NCBI GenBank assembly: GCA_937894085.1
Contig: CALCSG010000216.1
Location: 1 to 46,992, forward strand
From: an uncultured Gammaproteobacteria bacterium
Lineage (GTDB): Bacteria > Pseudomonadota > Gammaproteobacteria > GCA-001735895
Direction of reading: 5' to 3'
DNA: 46,992 nucleotides
Of the stretch, positions 1 to 8,587 are shown in pieces; within the stretch, counting starts at the first letter, position 1, and each line of letters begins with the position of its first letter. The notes under the pieces are model-generated. The model was not told where the DNA came from, did no database searches, and saw only the letters and a program-made list of their open reading frames with translations. The position numbers and the translations under genes were made by a program.

Positions 1-78
1 GACTTACGACTTACGACTTACGACTTACGACTTACGACTTACGACTTACGACTTATAACTTATGGCTTATGACTTAAC
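1..78 (+). repeat. Heptamer tandem array (ACTTACG type), runs off left edge
   Basis: After one base, seven exact head-to-tail copies of ACTTACG fill positions 2-50. Degenerate units ACTTATA, ACTTATG, GCTTATG and ACTTAAC follow, still in 7-bp phase, to position 78. The array continues beyond the left edge, so its true length is unknown. The ATG at 62-64 that starts the 5'-nucleotidase gene lies inside a degenerate unit. The same heptamer family occurs in the same orientation at 9278-9508. Confidence 0.95.
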
Positions 79-982
79 AAATTATCTCGTTATCGGCATT
101 TCATCCCGCGCTTTATTCGACTTAAGCATGGAGAATGAAATTTACGAAAAACAGGGGCTGGAAGCTTACTGCCAGTATCAGCTTGAACACGAGAGCGATA
201 TTCTACAGCCTGGTACCGGTTTCGCGCTGATAGAGGCCATGCTAAAAATTAATCAGATCGATCGTGAACACCGACATATTGAAGTGGTGATCGTATCCAG
301 AAATTCGGCAGATACCAGTTTACGGATATCAAACTCCATTGATTCCTACAATCTGGATATCACGCGGGCGGCATTTACCGGAGGTGAACCTGTGGCAAAA
401 TATTTAAACGCTTTTGATGTCGATTTATTTTTATCCGCTACTGAAGAAGATGTACAGGCCGCCGTGGAGTCACAGGTCGCTTCTGGATTAATATATGACG
501 GCCCCTCTCAGAGTAACGGCAAAGCACTGCAGCAAATTCGCATAGCTTTCGATGGCGATGCGGTTTTATTTTCTGAAGAGTCGGAGAATATTTATCAGCA
601 ACAGGGTCTGGAGGCATTTATCGCACATGAAAAATTGAATGCCAAGCTGCCATTACCGGAAGGACCTTTCGCCAAATTATTAAAAACCCTGTCTTATTTA
701 CAATTTCAGCTAGATTCAGTCAGTAAAGGCCCGACATTGATTAGAACAGCATTAGTGACAGCCCGAAACAGCCCGGCACATGAGCGGGTTATTCGCACCT
801 TGAGAGCATGGAACGTGAGAGTCGATGAAACTTTTTTCCTGGGGGGGGTTTCCAAGGATCAGGTTCTGGCTGCGTTTGCACCACATATCTTTTTTGATGA
901 CCAGCATCGCCATTGTGACGAAGCATCAAAAGTGGTACCTACAGCCAGAGTACCTTACCCAAAGAGAGAAAAAGCTGATTGA
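62..982 (+). CDS. 5'-nucleotidase (cytosolic NT5C1-like family)
   Basis: The 306-residue product resembles the cytosolic 5'-nucleotidase family (PF06189), which removes phosphate from nucleoside monophosphates. Two similar halves are visible: LVIGISSRALFDL with a nearby IYEKQGLEAY in the N-terminal half, and IRIAFDGDAVLF with IYQQQGLEAF in the second half. AFTGGEPVAKYL and FFLGGVSK are also paired. The start at 62 is forced: an in-frame TAA lies at 56-58 and the conserved LVIGISSRALF block begins at about residue 9. There is no Shine-Dalgarno sequence, because the leader is heptamer repeat. Converges on the DksA gene. Substrate preference (AMP, IMP or other) is not deducible. Confidence 0.85.
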   Translation: MAYDLTNYLVIGISSRALFDLSMENEIYEKQGLEAYCQYQLEHESDILQPGTGFALIEAMLKINQIDREHRHIEVVIVSRNSADTSLRISNSIDSYNLDITRAAFTGGEPVAKYLNAFDVDLFLSATEEDVQAAVESQVASGLIYDGPSQSNGKALQQIRIAFDGDAVLFSEESENIYQQQGLEAFIAHEKLNAKLPLPEGPFAKLLKTLSYLQFQLDSVSKGPTLIRTALVTARNSPAHERVIRTLRAWNVRVDETFFLGGVSKDQVLAAFAPHIFFDDQHRHCDEASKVVPTARVPYPKREKAD

Positions 983-984
983 TT

Positions 985-1005
985 TGCCGGACTTTATATC
1001 CGGCA
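985..1005. terminator. Hairpin between convergent genes
   Basis: A 7-bp perfect stem (TGCCGGA / TCCGGCA) with a 7-nt loop lies directly after the nucleotidase stop and before the end of the convergent DksA gene. Neither strand has a good T tract after it, so it is at best a weak bidirectional terminator. Confidence 0.35.
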
Positions 1006-1045
1006 GGATTTATCAATTCAGCCCCATTCAATTCAGGCGTTTATA

Positions 1046-1462
1046 TCAATCATCCCTGTGTTGCTTTTCCAGTCTTTCATGCTTTTCCTGTGCTTCTATA
1101 GTCAAAGTAGCGATAGGCCTGGCTTCCAGCCGGTTAATACCAATCTCTTCTCCGGTATCAGCACAATAGCCATATGACCCGTCTGCAATTCGAGACAAAG
1201 CAGAGTCAATTTTGTTAACCAGTTTACGATAACGATCTCTGGTACGTAGCTCCAGTGCCGCGTCCGTTTCCAACGTGGCCCTGTCATTAATATCCGGCTC
1301 CTGCCAGTTTTCTTCCTGTAAATGTGAAATGGTATTATCCGATTCCTGTAATAACTCTGTTCGCCAATTGCGTAATTTCAATCGAAAATACTCCAATTGC
1401 GTGGGTGACATATAATCTTCGTCGGAAGAAGGCTTATACCCCTCCGCTAATTCAATGGTCAT
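1046..1462 (-). CDS. dksA: DksA/TraR-family transcription factor, single-cysteine type
   Basis: A 138-residue DksA-type protein, the family that enters the RNA polymerase secondary channel and works with ppGpp. The N-terminal coiled-coil region (about residues 20-100) is followed by GYCADTGEEIGINRLEARP and ATLTIEAQEKHE, which align with the DksA zinc-finger region. Of the four zinc-ligand cysteines in E. coli DksA only the first remains; the others are Thr, Thr and Ala, as in zinc-independent DksA2-like or alphaproteobacterial forms. The start at 1462 was chosen over one at 1534 because AGGAGG lies seven bases upstream and the extra residues do not look like DksA. No second DksA copy is visible in the window. 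Confidence 0.88.
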   Translation of the reverse strand: MTIELAEGYKPSSDEDYMSPTQLEYFRLKLRNWRTELLQESDNTISHLQEENWQEPDINDRATLETDAALELRTRDRYRKLVNKIDSALSRIADGSYGYCADTGEEIGINRLEARPIATLTIEAQEKHERLEKQHRDD

Positions 1463-1642
1463 CCAGTGTCCTCCTGAAAACCCTAAGGTGAAAAATTGGG
1501 CAGGCAGTATAGGCAGGTTTACGTATGACAACAAGCTGATAATGACTTTTCATTATGAAAAATTTATCATATTGCTCAAAAATGAATAATCTTTGCTTTT
1601 TAATCAACTTTCAGCGGAACACTGAAGCCTGAATTGAGATTT

Positions 1643-2512
1643 TCAGGATAAAAGCTCCTTCATTTTCTGCCCGAGCCTGGAAGGCGAATTGACCGTGGCC
1701 ACGCCCGCTGCTTCTAACGCGGCAAATTTTTCATCCGCAGTACCCTTACCACCAGCGATAATCGCTCCGGCGTGTCCCATACGCTTGCCTGCCGGTGCAG
1801 TCACCCCGGCAATATAAGAAGCAACCGGCTTGGAAAAGTGATTTTTAATATACTCGGCCGCCTGTTCTTCTGCATTACCGCCAATTTCACCGACCATAAC
1901 CACCCCCTCAGTTTCATCATCCTGCTCAAACAACTCAAGGCAATCAATGAAATTCATGCCCTGAATAGGATCACCCCCTATGCCGATACAGGTAGTTTGC
2001 CCCAGACCGTTCTGAGTGGTCTGATGAACCGCTTCGTAAGTCAGAGTTCCAGAACGCGAAATAATACCGATGCGACCTTTTTTATGAATAGCACCAGGCA
2101 TAATTCCTATTTTACATTCACCTGAAGTTATAATGCCCGGGCAGTTGGGGCCAATCAGATAACTATCGGAATGCTCTAGCGCAGCTTTTACTTTTAGCAT
2201 ATCTAACACAGGGATATGTTCAGTAATACAGACAATAACTTTTATACCGGCATCTGCTGCTTCCAGAATGGCATCTGCACAAAAAGGAGCTGGCACATAA
2301 ATCATCGTGGCCTCTGCACCGGTTTGCTGGACCGCATCGGAAACGGTATTAAAAACCGGTAAATCTAGATGAGTTTGCCCCCCCTTACCCGGAGTAACAC
2401 CACCGACCATTTTTGTGCCATAAGCAATAGCCTGTTGCGAATGGAAACTACCCTGCTTTCCAGTAAACCCCTGGCACAATACGCGTGTTTCTTTGTTTAT
2501 TAATATACTCAT
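1643..2512 (-). CDS. sucD: Succinate-CoA ligase alpha subunit
   Basis: 289 residues, the usual length for SucD. It carries the N-terminal CoA-binding Rossmann fold ([12 protein letters not shown] near residue 14) and the [17 protein letters not shown] motif with the phospho-acceptor histidine at about residue 247. With SucC it interconverts succinyl-CoA and succinate with formation of a nucleoside triphosphate in the TCA cycle. The gene overlaps the end of sucC by four bases (ATGA), so the two are translationally coupled. No other TCA genes flank the pair here. Confidence 0.97.
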   Translation of the reverse strand: MSILINKETRVLCQGFTGKQGSFHSQQAIAYGTKMVGGVTPGKGGQTHLDLPVFNTVSDAVQQTGAEATMIYVPAPFCADAILEAADAGIKVIVCITEHIPVLDMLKVKAALEHSDSYLIGPNCPGIITSGECKIGIMPGAIHKKGRIGIISRSGTLTYEAVHQTTQNGLGQTTCIGIGGDPIQGMNFIDCLELFEQDDETEGVVMVGEIGGNAEEQAAEYIKNHFSKPVASYIAGVTAPAGKRMGHAGAIIAGGKGTADEKFAALEAAGVATVNSPSRLGQKMKELLS

Positions 2513-3678
2513 AACTGACCTCCAATCGCTGCAACGGCTTTTTGAGCGCCGTCCTGCAAGTCTTCAGCTGAAATAATATCTACATCACTTTCTGCCAGCA
2601 GAGCCTTGCCCTGCTCAACATTTGTACCTTCCAGCCTGACGATGACAGGAATACTCACACCGACTTCTTTCACCGCACGTATTATGCCATCGGCAATCAG
2701 GTCACAACGCACGATACCACCAAATATATTCACTAAAATAGCCTTTACTTTCTGATCAGACAAAATCAGTTTAAACGCTTCGGCTACTTTTTCTGCCGTT
2801 GTACCGCCCCCAACATCGAGGAAATTGGCCGGTTCACCACCCTGTAGCTTTATTTCATCCATGGTGGCCATCGCTAACCCGGCCCCATTCACCATACAAC
2901 CAATATTGCCATCCAGCGGTACATAATTTAATCCATGCTCATCGGCTTCCAGTTCGCGTGCATCTTCCTGGGTTTTATCGCGTAATTCGACCAATGCTTT
3001 TTGACGATACAGCGCGTTATCGTCGATACCAACCTTGGCATCCAGCGCCATCAGGTTACCCTGCTTAGTAACAATTAAAGGATTAATTTCTATCAGGCTC
3101 ACATCATGTTGTATAAATATCTGATACAGACTATTCATGATCGACGCTAACTGTTTTATTTGCTCACCGGCCAGATTCAGGCCAAAAGCTATCTGACGGG
3201 TTTGATAAGGCTGCAGACCGACTATAGGATCAACTTTCACCTTCAGTATTTTTTCCGGTTGCGTTGCTGCAACCTCTTCTATATCCATGCCACCTTCAGT
3301 GGAAGCCATGAAAACGATTCGCCTGCTAGACCGGTCAATTAATGCGCCCAGATAAATTTCCCTGCCGATGTCAGACAATGACTCAACCAGTATCCGACTG
3401 ATTGGCAGGCCGACACTGTCAGTTTGATGAGTAACCAGATTTGAACCCAGAAAGTCTTCTGCAACCTGTGCCAGTTGCTGCTCACTGTTGACAATCTTAA
3501 CTCCACCAGCTTTACCCCGACCACCGGCATGCACCTGTGCTTTCACAATCCAGCTATCACCACCTAGTTGTCGGGCAATGGCTATAGCCTGCCTGGAGTC
3601 GAATGCAGCCTCTCCGTCAGGAACAGGAATATTAAACTGACGAAAAAGAGCCTTGGATTGATGTTCGTGTAAATTCAT
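2509..3678 (-). CDS. sucC: Succinate-CoA ligase beta subunit (ADP/GDP-forming)
   Basis: 389 residues beginning [12 protein letters not shown], the standard SucC start. An ATP-grasp domain is visible with the glycine-rich [12 protein letters not shown] segment near residue 50, and the C-terminal ligase domain contains [10 protein letters not shown]. It is the nucleotide-binding subunit of succinyl-CoA synthetase and is the first gene of a two-gene operon with sucD. The ribosome site is weak (GGAACC). The 325-bp upstream region is shared with the divergent pil genes. Confidence 0.97.
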   Translation of the reverse strand: MNLHEHQSKALFRQFNIPVPDGEAAFDSRQAIAIARQLGGDSWIVKAQVHAGGRGKAGGVKIVNSEQQLAQVAEDFLGSNLVTHQTDSVGLPISRILVESLSDIGREIYLGALIDRSSRRIVFMASTEGGMDIEEVAATQPEKILKVKVDPIVGLQPYQTRQIAFGLNLAGEQIKQLASIMNSLYQIFIQHDVSLIEINPLIVTKQGNLMALDAKVGIDDNALYRQKALVELRDKTQEDARELEADEHGLNYVPLDGNIGCMVNGAGLAMATMDEIKLQGGEPANFLDVGGGTTAEKVAEAFKLILSDQKVKAILVNIFGGIVRCDLIADGIIRAVKEVGVSIPVIVRLEGTNVEQGKALLAESDVDIISAEDLQDGAQKAVAAIGGQL

Positions 3679-4003
3679 AATGGTTCCAAAATTGATTCAG
3701 TAATCCAACCCGGCAAAACAGTTAACTACTACCTGAATCCGTAACTTCATGACAGTTCCTAGTACAAGCCATTGATTCTACAGCGGTTTAAAAAATGTAC
3801 ACTTAACCTATGGGTGAAGCTCAAATTTTTTAATTCCACTGTAAAATCAATATCATGCACCATAATTCTGCCCTGTAGCTACAGATTCAAGTAATAACTT
3901 TCGTCATTGTAACTGATTTATCCAGGCTCATTGTTATAACAGGAAAATAATCATAGACTAGCGAAGATACTCCCCACAACCAATAATTTTTTATTATGAC
4001 GAT
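3679..4003. other. Divergent intergenic region sucC / pilus genes
   Basis: 325 bp without an open frame worth calling. It must hold the promoters for sucCD (leftward) and the small CxxC gene with pilSR (rightward), but no convincing sigma-70 or sigma-54 match and no strong palindrome was found by eye. Confidence 0.5.
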
Positions 4004-4243
4004 ATGATTATTCGCTTATTACTGTTATTTTTAATTGTATGGTTTTTATTCTGGCTATTAAAAAAACAATTTTCAGGTGACAGCTCACCCAAAACAGAAA
4101 CTAAAACTGAAGAGCTGGAAGACATGGTGGCCTGCAGTTATTGTGGCACTCATGTGCCGGAATCATTAGGTGTTCGAGCGGCTGATAAATTTTACTGCTG
4201 CCAGCAACATGCAGACCTTGATACGCATGAAAAAGATAAATAA
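4004..4243 (+). CDS. Small membrane protein with CxxC zinc-ribbon-like tail (PP0621-like)
   Basis: 79 residues: one N-terminal membrane segment (about residues 3-20, very rich in Leu, Ile, Phe and Trp), an acidic linker, then CSYCGTHVPES and YCCQQH, which look like two halves of a metal site. It resembles the PP0621 family often found just upstream of pilS-type sensor genes in gammaproteobacteria. The gap to pilS is only 6 bp, so the two are probably co-transcribed. Function is unknown; a role in pilus regulation is inferred from position only. Confidence 0.75.
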   Translation: MIIRLLLLFLIVWFLFWLLKKQFSGDSSPKTETKTEELEDMVACSYCGTHVPESLGVRAADKFYCCQQHADLDTHEKDK

Positions 4244-4249
4244 CACCAG

Positions 4250-5845
4250 ATGGATAATTCTGTAAACATAAAGTTTGGTTTCAAACCTCGCTCTGACAAC
4301 TGGACATCTCTACGTTTAATCAACATCTTCCGGGTCGGTTTTAGTGCTATCTTTTTTAGCCAGAGCTTTGTGCAGGAATCACCTTTACTAATCATCCAGA
4401 ATCTCAACCTGTATGCCTGGACCAGTTCAGCCTATTTGTTGTTTTCACTGGTTTTAATGCTGGCATCATGGATTGATCGAAGAAGTTTTCAGAAACAGAT
4501 AACAGTTCAAATCTACATTGATATTATTGCCATCATATTATTGATGCACTGTTGCGGTGGTATTTCCAGTGGATTAGGCTCTCTATTAATCATTGCTATC
4601 GCGGTTACAGGCCTGCTCGGCAAAGACTCTCTGGCGACGATTTTTGCATCTCTGGCTTCGTTCGGTTTATTAGGAGAGTACTTCTACTCGTTATATTTCA
4701 CTAGTTACGATGTTTCATCTACTAAAGCAGGCTTACTCGGCGCCGCATTATTTGCCACCGCACTGGTTACCCAATCCTTAACCCGCAACATACGCTCCGG
4801 CGAAGCTTTAATACAGCAACAGAAACTGGATGTTGCCAACTTATCAGCATTAAATACTGAAATTCTGCAAAATATGCAATCTGGCGTTATCGCTCTGGAT
4901 GGCAACGACCAGGTCAGGCATATTAATGATACTGCAAAAAACATGCTTCCCTCCAGATTTAACAGTTATTACAAGGCCCTGGCAGTGCCGTTTAATATTC
5001 AAACCATCCTGCCTAATATTTATAATGCTTTACTGGACTGGCGCGACTCACCAGAGTTGTCGACCAGTTTACTCACTTACGAAAAAGGCAATAATGACAT
5101 CCAGATTAGTTTTCACGACCTGAAATCGACCTCTCACCAGGGCACCCTGATTTTTCTAGACGATGTGTCCAAACTCAAACAGAAAATGCAGCAGGCAAAA
5201 TTAGCCTCTTTGGGAAAATTAACGGCCAATATAGCCCATGAAATAAGGAATCCGTTAGGTGCCATTTCGCATGCAGCTCAATTACTGGCAGAAAATACAG
5301 ATCTACCACCTACCGATCAACGCCTGACAGAAATTATTAAACAACATTCGAAGCGAATAAATGACATCATTGAAGATATCATGCAAATATCCAGAGGCAG
5401 GGTCGCCAGTCGGGACAACATCGACCTTAATACATGGATTCATAATTTTATTGAAAGCTTTTGTCTTAGCGGTGAAGCCAGCAAAGAATGCTTTGACCTG
5501 CAGATGGATAGTAGCGATCTACAGTTCGAATTTGACAGTGGTCACTTAAACAGAATACTCACTAACCTGTGCAGCAATGCTAAAATTCATGGCAACCCTG
5601 ATAAACCGGTCACCATTAAAATTTATAAAAATGAAAACCAGACTATAAATATAGAAGTTACCGATCAGGGTGCGGGAATAGCTTCAAGCGAACAGGATAA
5701 AATTTTTGAACCATTTTACACCACCAGCCATAAAGGTTCCGGTCTTGGACTATATATAGTGGGTCAGCTGTGTGATTTGAACGACAGTAAAGTATCAGTC
5801 AATACCAACGAATATGGCGGCACCAGTTTCATTGTCAGCAAATAG
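4250..5845 (+). CDS. pilS: Sensor histidine kinase PilS
   Basis: 531 residues. About six membrane segments occupy residues 25-175, followed by a PAS-like linker (about 200-310), a HisKA domain with phospho-acceptor His330 in IAHEIRNPLGAIS, and an HATPase domain with DQGAGIASSEQDKIFEPF and GSGLGLYIV near the C-terminus. In other bacteria PilS senses pilin levels in the inner membrane and controls phosphorylation of PilR, which then activates pilA through sigma-54. The adjacent pilR and the sigma-54 site at pilA support that assignment. No strong ribosome site; translation may be coupled to the preceding small gene. Confidence 0.93.
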   Translation: MDNSVNIKFGFKPRSDNWTSLRLINIFRVGFSAIFFSQSFVQESPLLIIQNLNLYAWTSSAYLLFSLVLMLASWIDRRSFQKQITVQIYIDIIAIILLMHCCGGISSGLGSLLIIAIAVTGLLGKDSLATIFASLASFGLLGEYFYSLYFTSYDVSSTKAGLLGAALFATALVTQSLTRNIRSGEALIQQQKLDVANLSALNTEILQNMQSGVIALDGNDQVRHINDTAKNMLPSRFNSYYKALAVPFNIQTILPNIYNALLDWRDSPELSTSLLTYEKGNNDIQISFHDLKSTSHQGTLIFLDDVSKLKQKMQQAKLASLGKLTANIAHEIRNPLGAISHAAQLLAENTDLPPTDQRLTEIIKQHSKRINDIIEDIMQISRGRVASRDNIDLNTWIHNFIESFCLSGEASKECFDLQMDSSDLQFEFDSGHLNRILTNLCSNAKIHGNPDKPVTIKIYKNENQTINIEVTDQGAGIASSEQDKIFEPFYTTSHKGSGLGLYIVGQLCDLNDSKVSVNTNEYGGTSFIVSK

Positions 5846-5865
5846 CAGGGAAAACAAAAAACATA

Positions 5866-7194
5866 ATGATGAATAAACAATCGGTGTTAGTGGTGGATGA
5901 TGAACCCGATATTCGCGAATTACTGGAAATAACACTGATGCGGATGGGCCTGAATGTCGCATGCGCCGAAGATTACACCAGCGCCACAAGGTTACTGCAA
6001 ACTCAATCATTTGATTTTTGCTTAACTGATATGAAATTACCGGATGGTGATGGTATTTCGCTGGTTGAATTTATCCAGCAACACAAACCCGATATGCCGG
6101 TTGCTGTGATCACCGCGCATGGCAACATGGAACTGGCCATTAAAGCGATGAAAGCTGGAGCCTATGATTTTGTCTCAAAACCCGTTTCATTAGATAAATT
6201 ACGCAGCCTGATAGAAAATGGTATACAAACCTCAAGCACTCCAGCTATCCATGACCCCCAATCCCGTTACCAGATTATCGGGCAGTCAAAACAGATTATA
6301 GAATTAAGAAATACCATTCAAAAATTTGCCCGCAACCAGGCACCTGTTTTTATTGACGGTCAATCAGGCACCGGAAAAGAACTGGTGGCACGCCAGATTC
6401 ATGCCCAGGGAGCCAGGTCAAAAGCACCTTTTATAGCTGTCAACTGTGGCGCTATACCCGGAGAATTAATGGAAAGTGAGTTTTTCGGTCATATAAAAGG
6501 CAGCTTTACCGGGGCTATACAGGATAACCCCGGATTATTCCGCGCAGCTCAGGGCGGCACACTGTTTCTGGATGAGATTGCCGACCTGCCCCTGGCCATG
6601 CAGGTTAAACTATTACGAGTTATACAGGAGAAAAGTATTCGTCCAGTGGGTGCACATCATGAAGAGAGCATTGATGTTCGCATTATTAGCGCTTCCCATA
6701 AAAACCTGTCTGAACTAGTTACAACAGGACAGTTCAGACAGGATCTGTATTACCGTATTAACGTTATTGGAATATCTGTTCCTGCACTCCATGAACGCAG
6801 CGAAGATATAGAATTACTCGCTGAATATGTTTTACAGAAAATTTCCAGGGAAAATAATGCCAGTTATTCTCTGCACACATCCGCACTCTCCGCGCTTAAA
6901 ACTTATCACTTCCCCGGCAATGTCAGAGAACTGGAAAACATCCTGGAAAGGTCATGCGCGTTAACTGACAACTCCTGCATTCAGGAAGAGGACCTACATT
7001 TACCCGAACAGCAAAATGCAGTCACAAATGGTGTCAGCCTGTTAGACAGAACAACAGAACTGGAAACAGAAGAACTGGAAAAAGCGTTAACCCGTAACAG
7101 ATGGAATCAATCCGCCGCCGCCAGGCAGTTAGGAATTACACTCCGACAACTGAGGTATCGCTGTGAAAAGCTGGGTTTGACAAAAAAAATGTAG
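5866..7194 (+). CDS. pilR: Sigma-54-dependent response regulator PilR
   Basis: 442 residues with the NtrC-like three-domain plan: receiver domain with acidic pocket DDE (11-13) and phospho-acceptor Asp55; AAA+ domain with Walker A GQSGTGK (165-171) and the sigma-54 contact loop GSFTGA (212-217; the commonest form is GAFTGA); and a C-terminal Fis-type helix-turn-helix (NQSAAARQLGITLRQLRYR). It should activate the sigma-54 promoter found upstream of pilA about 2.5 kb downstream. It is separated from pilS by 20 bp. Accessory genes follow instead of pilA. Confidence 0.94.
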   Translation: MMNKQSVLVVDDEPDIRELLEITLMRMGLNVACAEDYTSATRLLQTQSFDFCLTDMKLPDGDGISLVEFIQQHKPDMPVAVITAHGNMELAIKAMKAGAYDFVSKPVSLDKLRSLIENGIQTSSTPAIHDPQSRYQIIGQSKQIIELRNTIQKFARNQAPVFIDGQSGTGKELVARQIHAQGARSKAPFIAVNCGAIPGELMESEFFGHIKGSFTGAIQDNPGLFRAAQGGTLFLDEIADLPLAMQVKLLRVIQEKSIRPVGAHHEESIDVRIISASHKNLSELVTTGQFRQDLYYRINVIGISVPALHERSEDIELLAEYVLQKISRENNASYSLHTSALSALKTYHFPGNVRELENILERSCALTDNSCIQEEDLHLPEQQNAVTNGVSLLDRTTELETEELEKALTRNRWNQSAAARQLGITLRQLRYRCEKLGLTKKM

Positions 7195-7231
7195 CCCATA
7201 AACTGACAGAGACAATCAGGAGAATCCTTCA

Positions 7232-7822
7232 ATGCCATCATTACAGAAAAAAAGATTTTTGAATGAAAGTGAATACTTAGAAGGAGAGCTAATTAGTGAG
7301 TTTAAACATGAATTGATTGATGGTGAAACATATGCGATGGCTGGAGCCAGTGCAAATCATGAACGAATATCAATGAATATTTCTAGTGAGTTTAGAATAC
7401 ATTTAAAGAACTCAAGCAGCGAGCCCTTCGGCTCCGATATGAAAGTAAAAATCGCATCTAATTTTTTTTACCCCGATGTAATTGTCGATTGTGAATTTAA
7501 TGAGGAGACCCCTTACTTTACGACCACACCAAAACTCATCGTCGAAGTGCTGTCAAAATCCACCCGTCGTACCGATGAAACCATCAAGCGTAATGCTTAC
7601 CTTAATACCCCCAGCTTGCAGGAATATGTATTACTTGAGCAGGATATAGTTGACGTGGAAGTTATCAGGAGATCAGAAGGCTGGCAGTCACGACATTACT
7701 TCATGGGAGATGAAGTAACTTTTGAATCAATCGGCCTAACCCTGACAGTAGAAGAAATCTACCATCGAGTCAAAAATGAAGATGTTATTGAGTTTCTCAA
7801 TCAGAAAACAGATATTCAATGA
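7232..7822 (+). CDS. Uma2-family (DUF820) putative nuclease
   Basis: 196 residues matching the Uma2/DUF820 family, which has a restriction-endonuclease-like PD-(D/E)XK fold. Visible signatures are FKHELIDGETYAMAGAS near the N-terminus, the core YPDVIVDC then PKLIVEVLSKSTRRTDE, and KRNAYLNTPSLQEYVLLEQ. A good ribosome site (AGGAG, 8-nt spacing) precedes the start. The biological role of the family is poorly known; members are common in cyanobacteria and patchy elsewhere, and are often regarded as mobile. It sits in the accessory stretch that separates pilR from pilA. Confidence 0.85.
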   Translation: MPSLQKKRFLNESEYLEGELISEFKHELIDGETYAMAGASANHERISMNISSEFRIHLKNSSSEPFGSDMKVKIASNFFYPDVIVDCEFNEETPYFTTTPKLIVEVLSKSTRRTDETIKRNAYLNTPSLQEYVLLEQDIVDVEVIRRSEGWQSRHYFMGDEVTFESIGLTLTVEEIYHRVKNEDVIEFLNQKTDIQ

Positions 7823-7842
7823 GTATTCAAGAGGTATGTTAC

Positions 7843-7938
7843 AGGGGTCGGAGTCAGTTTTAATTCCAGTTTACTCGTTTTTCAATATCAGAATGTGCCT
7901 CAAACTTACTACTATCGAACTAACTGACTCCGACCCCT
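7843..7938. repeat. Short inverted-repeat element with GGGGTCGGAGTC ends
   Basis: A 96-bp element with perfect 17-bp terminal inverted repeats (AGGGGTCGGAGTCAGTT and its complement at 7922-7938). It has no coding capacity and no obvious target duplication. GGTCGGAGTC-type ends resemble repeats mobilised by REP-associated tyrosine (RAYT/Y1) transposases, which is inference only. A weaker relative lies at 33411-33505. Confidence 0.85.
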
Positions 7939-8010
7939 TCGTTCTTTCTGTGTAGTTCCGTGGCTAACTTAGTGCCTGAATATTTCCTGTAAACATTCAC
8001 ATAATTTAAT

Positions 8011-8292
8011 CTAAGTCTTTTTTTCTATGACACCCAGTTTTTTTATCAGTCTGGACTTGTCGATCGCTCGCGTTTGATCCAGCAATATCAACCCGTCCTT
8101 TCCTTTAAAGTTACAAGCTATCCTGAACGGAAACTCAAAGCCTTTAGTGGTCATAGGAGAAACCAGTACCGTAGATAACGGTCCCATCTCATCAGGAGAA
8201 ATTATCACACAAGGTCTCGTTTTATTAATCTCTCTAGCTTTAGTCGGGTTACGCCCTACAAGCCAGACTTGAAAACGGTTTATGTTTACCAT
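8011..8292 (-). CDS. MazF/PemK-like mRNA interferase toxin, C-terminally shortened
   Basis: 93 residues with the MazF core: VWLVGRNPTKAREINKTRPCVIIS, then STVLVSPMTTKGFEFPFRI and DGLILLDQTRAIDKSRLIKKLG. Family members usually cleave mRNA and are about 105-115 residues long. Here the frame stops just after an A7 run, and in the +1 frame the DNA reads DLD-stop-IM-stop-MF, resembling a lost C-terminal helix. The antitoxin region upstream is broken (see 8286-8540). The core is intact, but the toxin may well be inactive, which would allow loss of the antitoxin. Confidence 0.75.
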   Translation of the reverse strand: MVNINRFQVWLVGRNPTKAREINKTRPCVIISPDEMGPLSTVLVSPMTTKGFEFPFRIACNFKGKDGLILLDQTRAIDKSRLIKKLGVIEKKT

Positions 8293-8540
8293 TTTAAATC
8301 ATCAGAAATAAGATCCGCATCAAGTCATTCATGATCAATGCCATCTCCTGAACCGCTATTTTTTAAAGTAGCTTCAATTGATTCCTTCCAGCCATGCCTG
8401 GGAGCTTTAATTGCTGACACTAAGAGCCCTTTCATTAACAACCGTCAACGCTAACTCCTGACCCCCCAGGCATGCCTGTTCAATAAATGGTTCGGGCTGG
8501 GGGGCTGGCAATCAAGGAACCCACAACTTTCTTGACAAGC
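8286..8540 (-). pseudogene. Decayed MazE/AbrB-type antitoxin
   Basis: Reading the minus strand from about 8540, fragments of an AbrB-type antitoxin appear in shifting frames: LVKK-GSL (usually LVKWGNSL), then EPFIEQACLGGQELALTVVN, then a frame change near 8425, then VSAIKAPRHGWKESIEATL and, after one in-frame TGA near 8325 (probably an old Trp codon), LDADLISDDLKW ending at a TAA that overlaps the toxin ATG. At least two frame changes and one stop are needed to read it through, so it is a pseudogene. Position and overlap with the toxin are exactly those of a MazE antitoxin. Confidence 0.72.
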
Positions 8541-8559
8541 GTTAACCTACACATATTAT
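8532..8559 (+). promoter_or_regulatory. Sigma-70 promoter of vapBC
   Basis: TTGACA at 8532-8537 and TATTAT at 8554-8559 are separated by 16 bp, a near-consensus sigma-70 promoter. It lies about 30 bp before the antitoxin start. Confidence 0.7.
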
Positions 8560-8570
8560 ATATGTATAGG
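8546..8570. promoter_or_regulatory. Palindromic operator of vapBC
   Basis: A 25-bp imperfect palindrome (outer arms CCTA / TAGG, inner arms ACATAT / ATATGT) covers the -10 element and reaches the ribosome site. This is where a ribbon-helix-helix VapB would be expected to bind for autorepression. The match is visual; binding is inferred. Confidence 0.6.
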
Positions 8571-8587
8571 AGGCCAGAGAAACAGAG

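Noticed and set aside
825-1169. 114-residue open frame overlapping the 5'-nucleotidase end
   Set aside because: It lies in another frame of a confidently assigned gene and then covers the antisense of dksA; composition looks like a shadow.
7857-7921. Possible tRNA or small RNA inside the inverted-repeat element
   Set aside because: No cloverleaf, promoter or terminator could be traced; only the outer arms pair.
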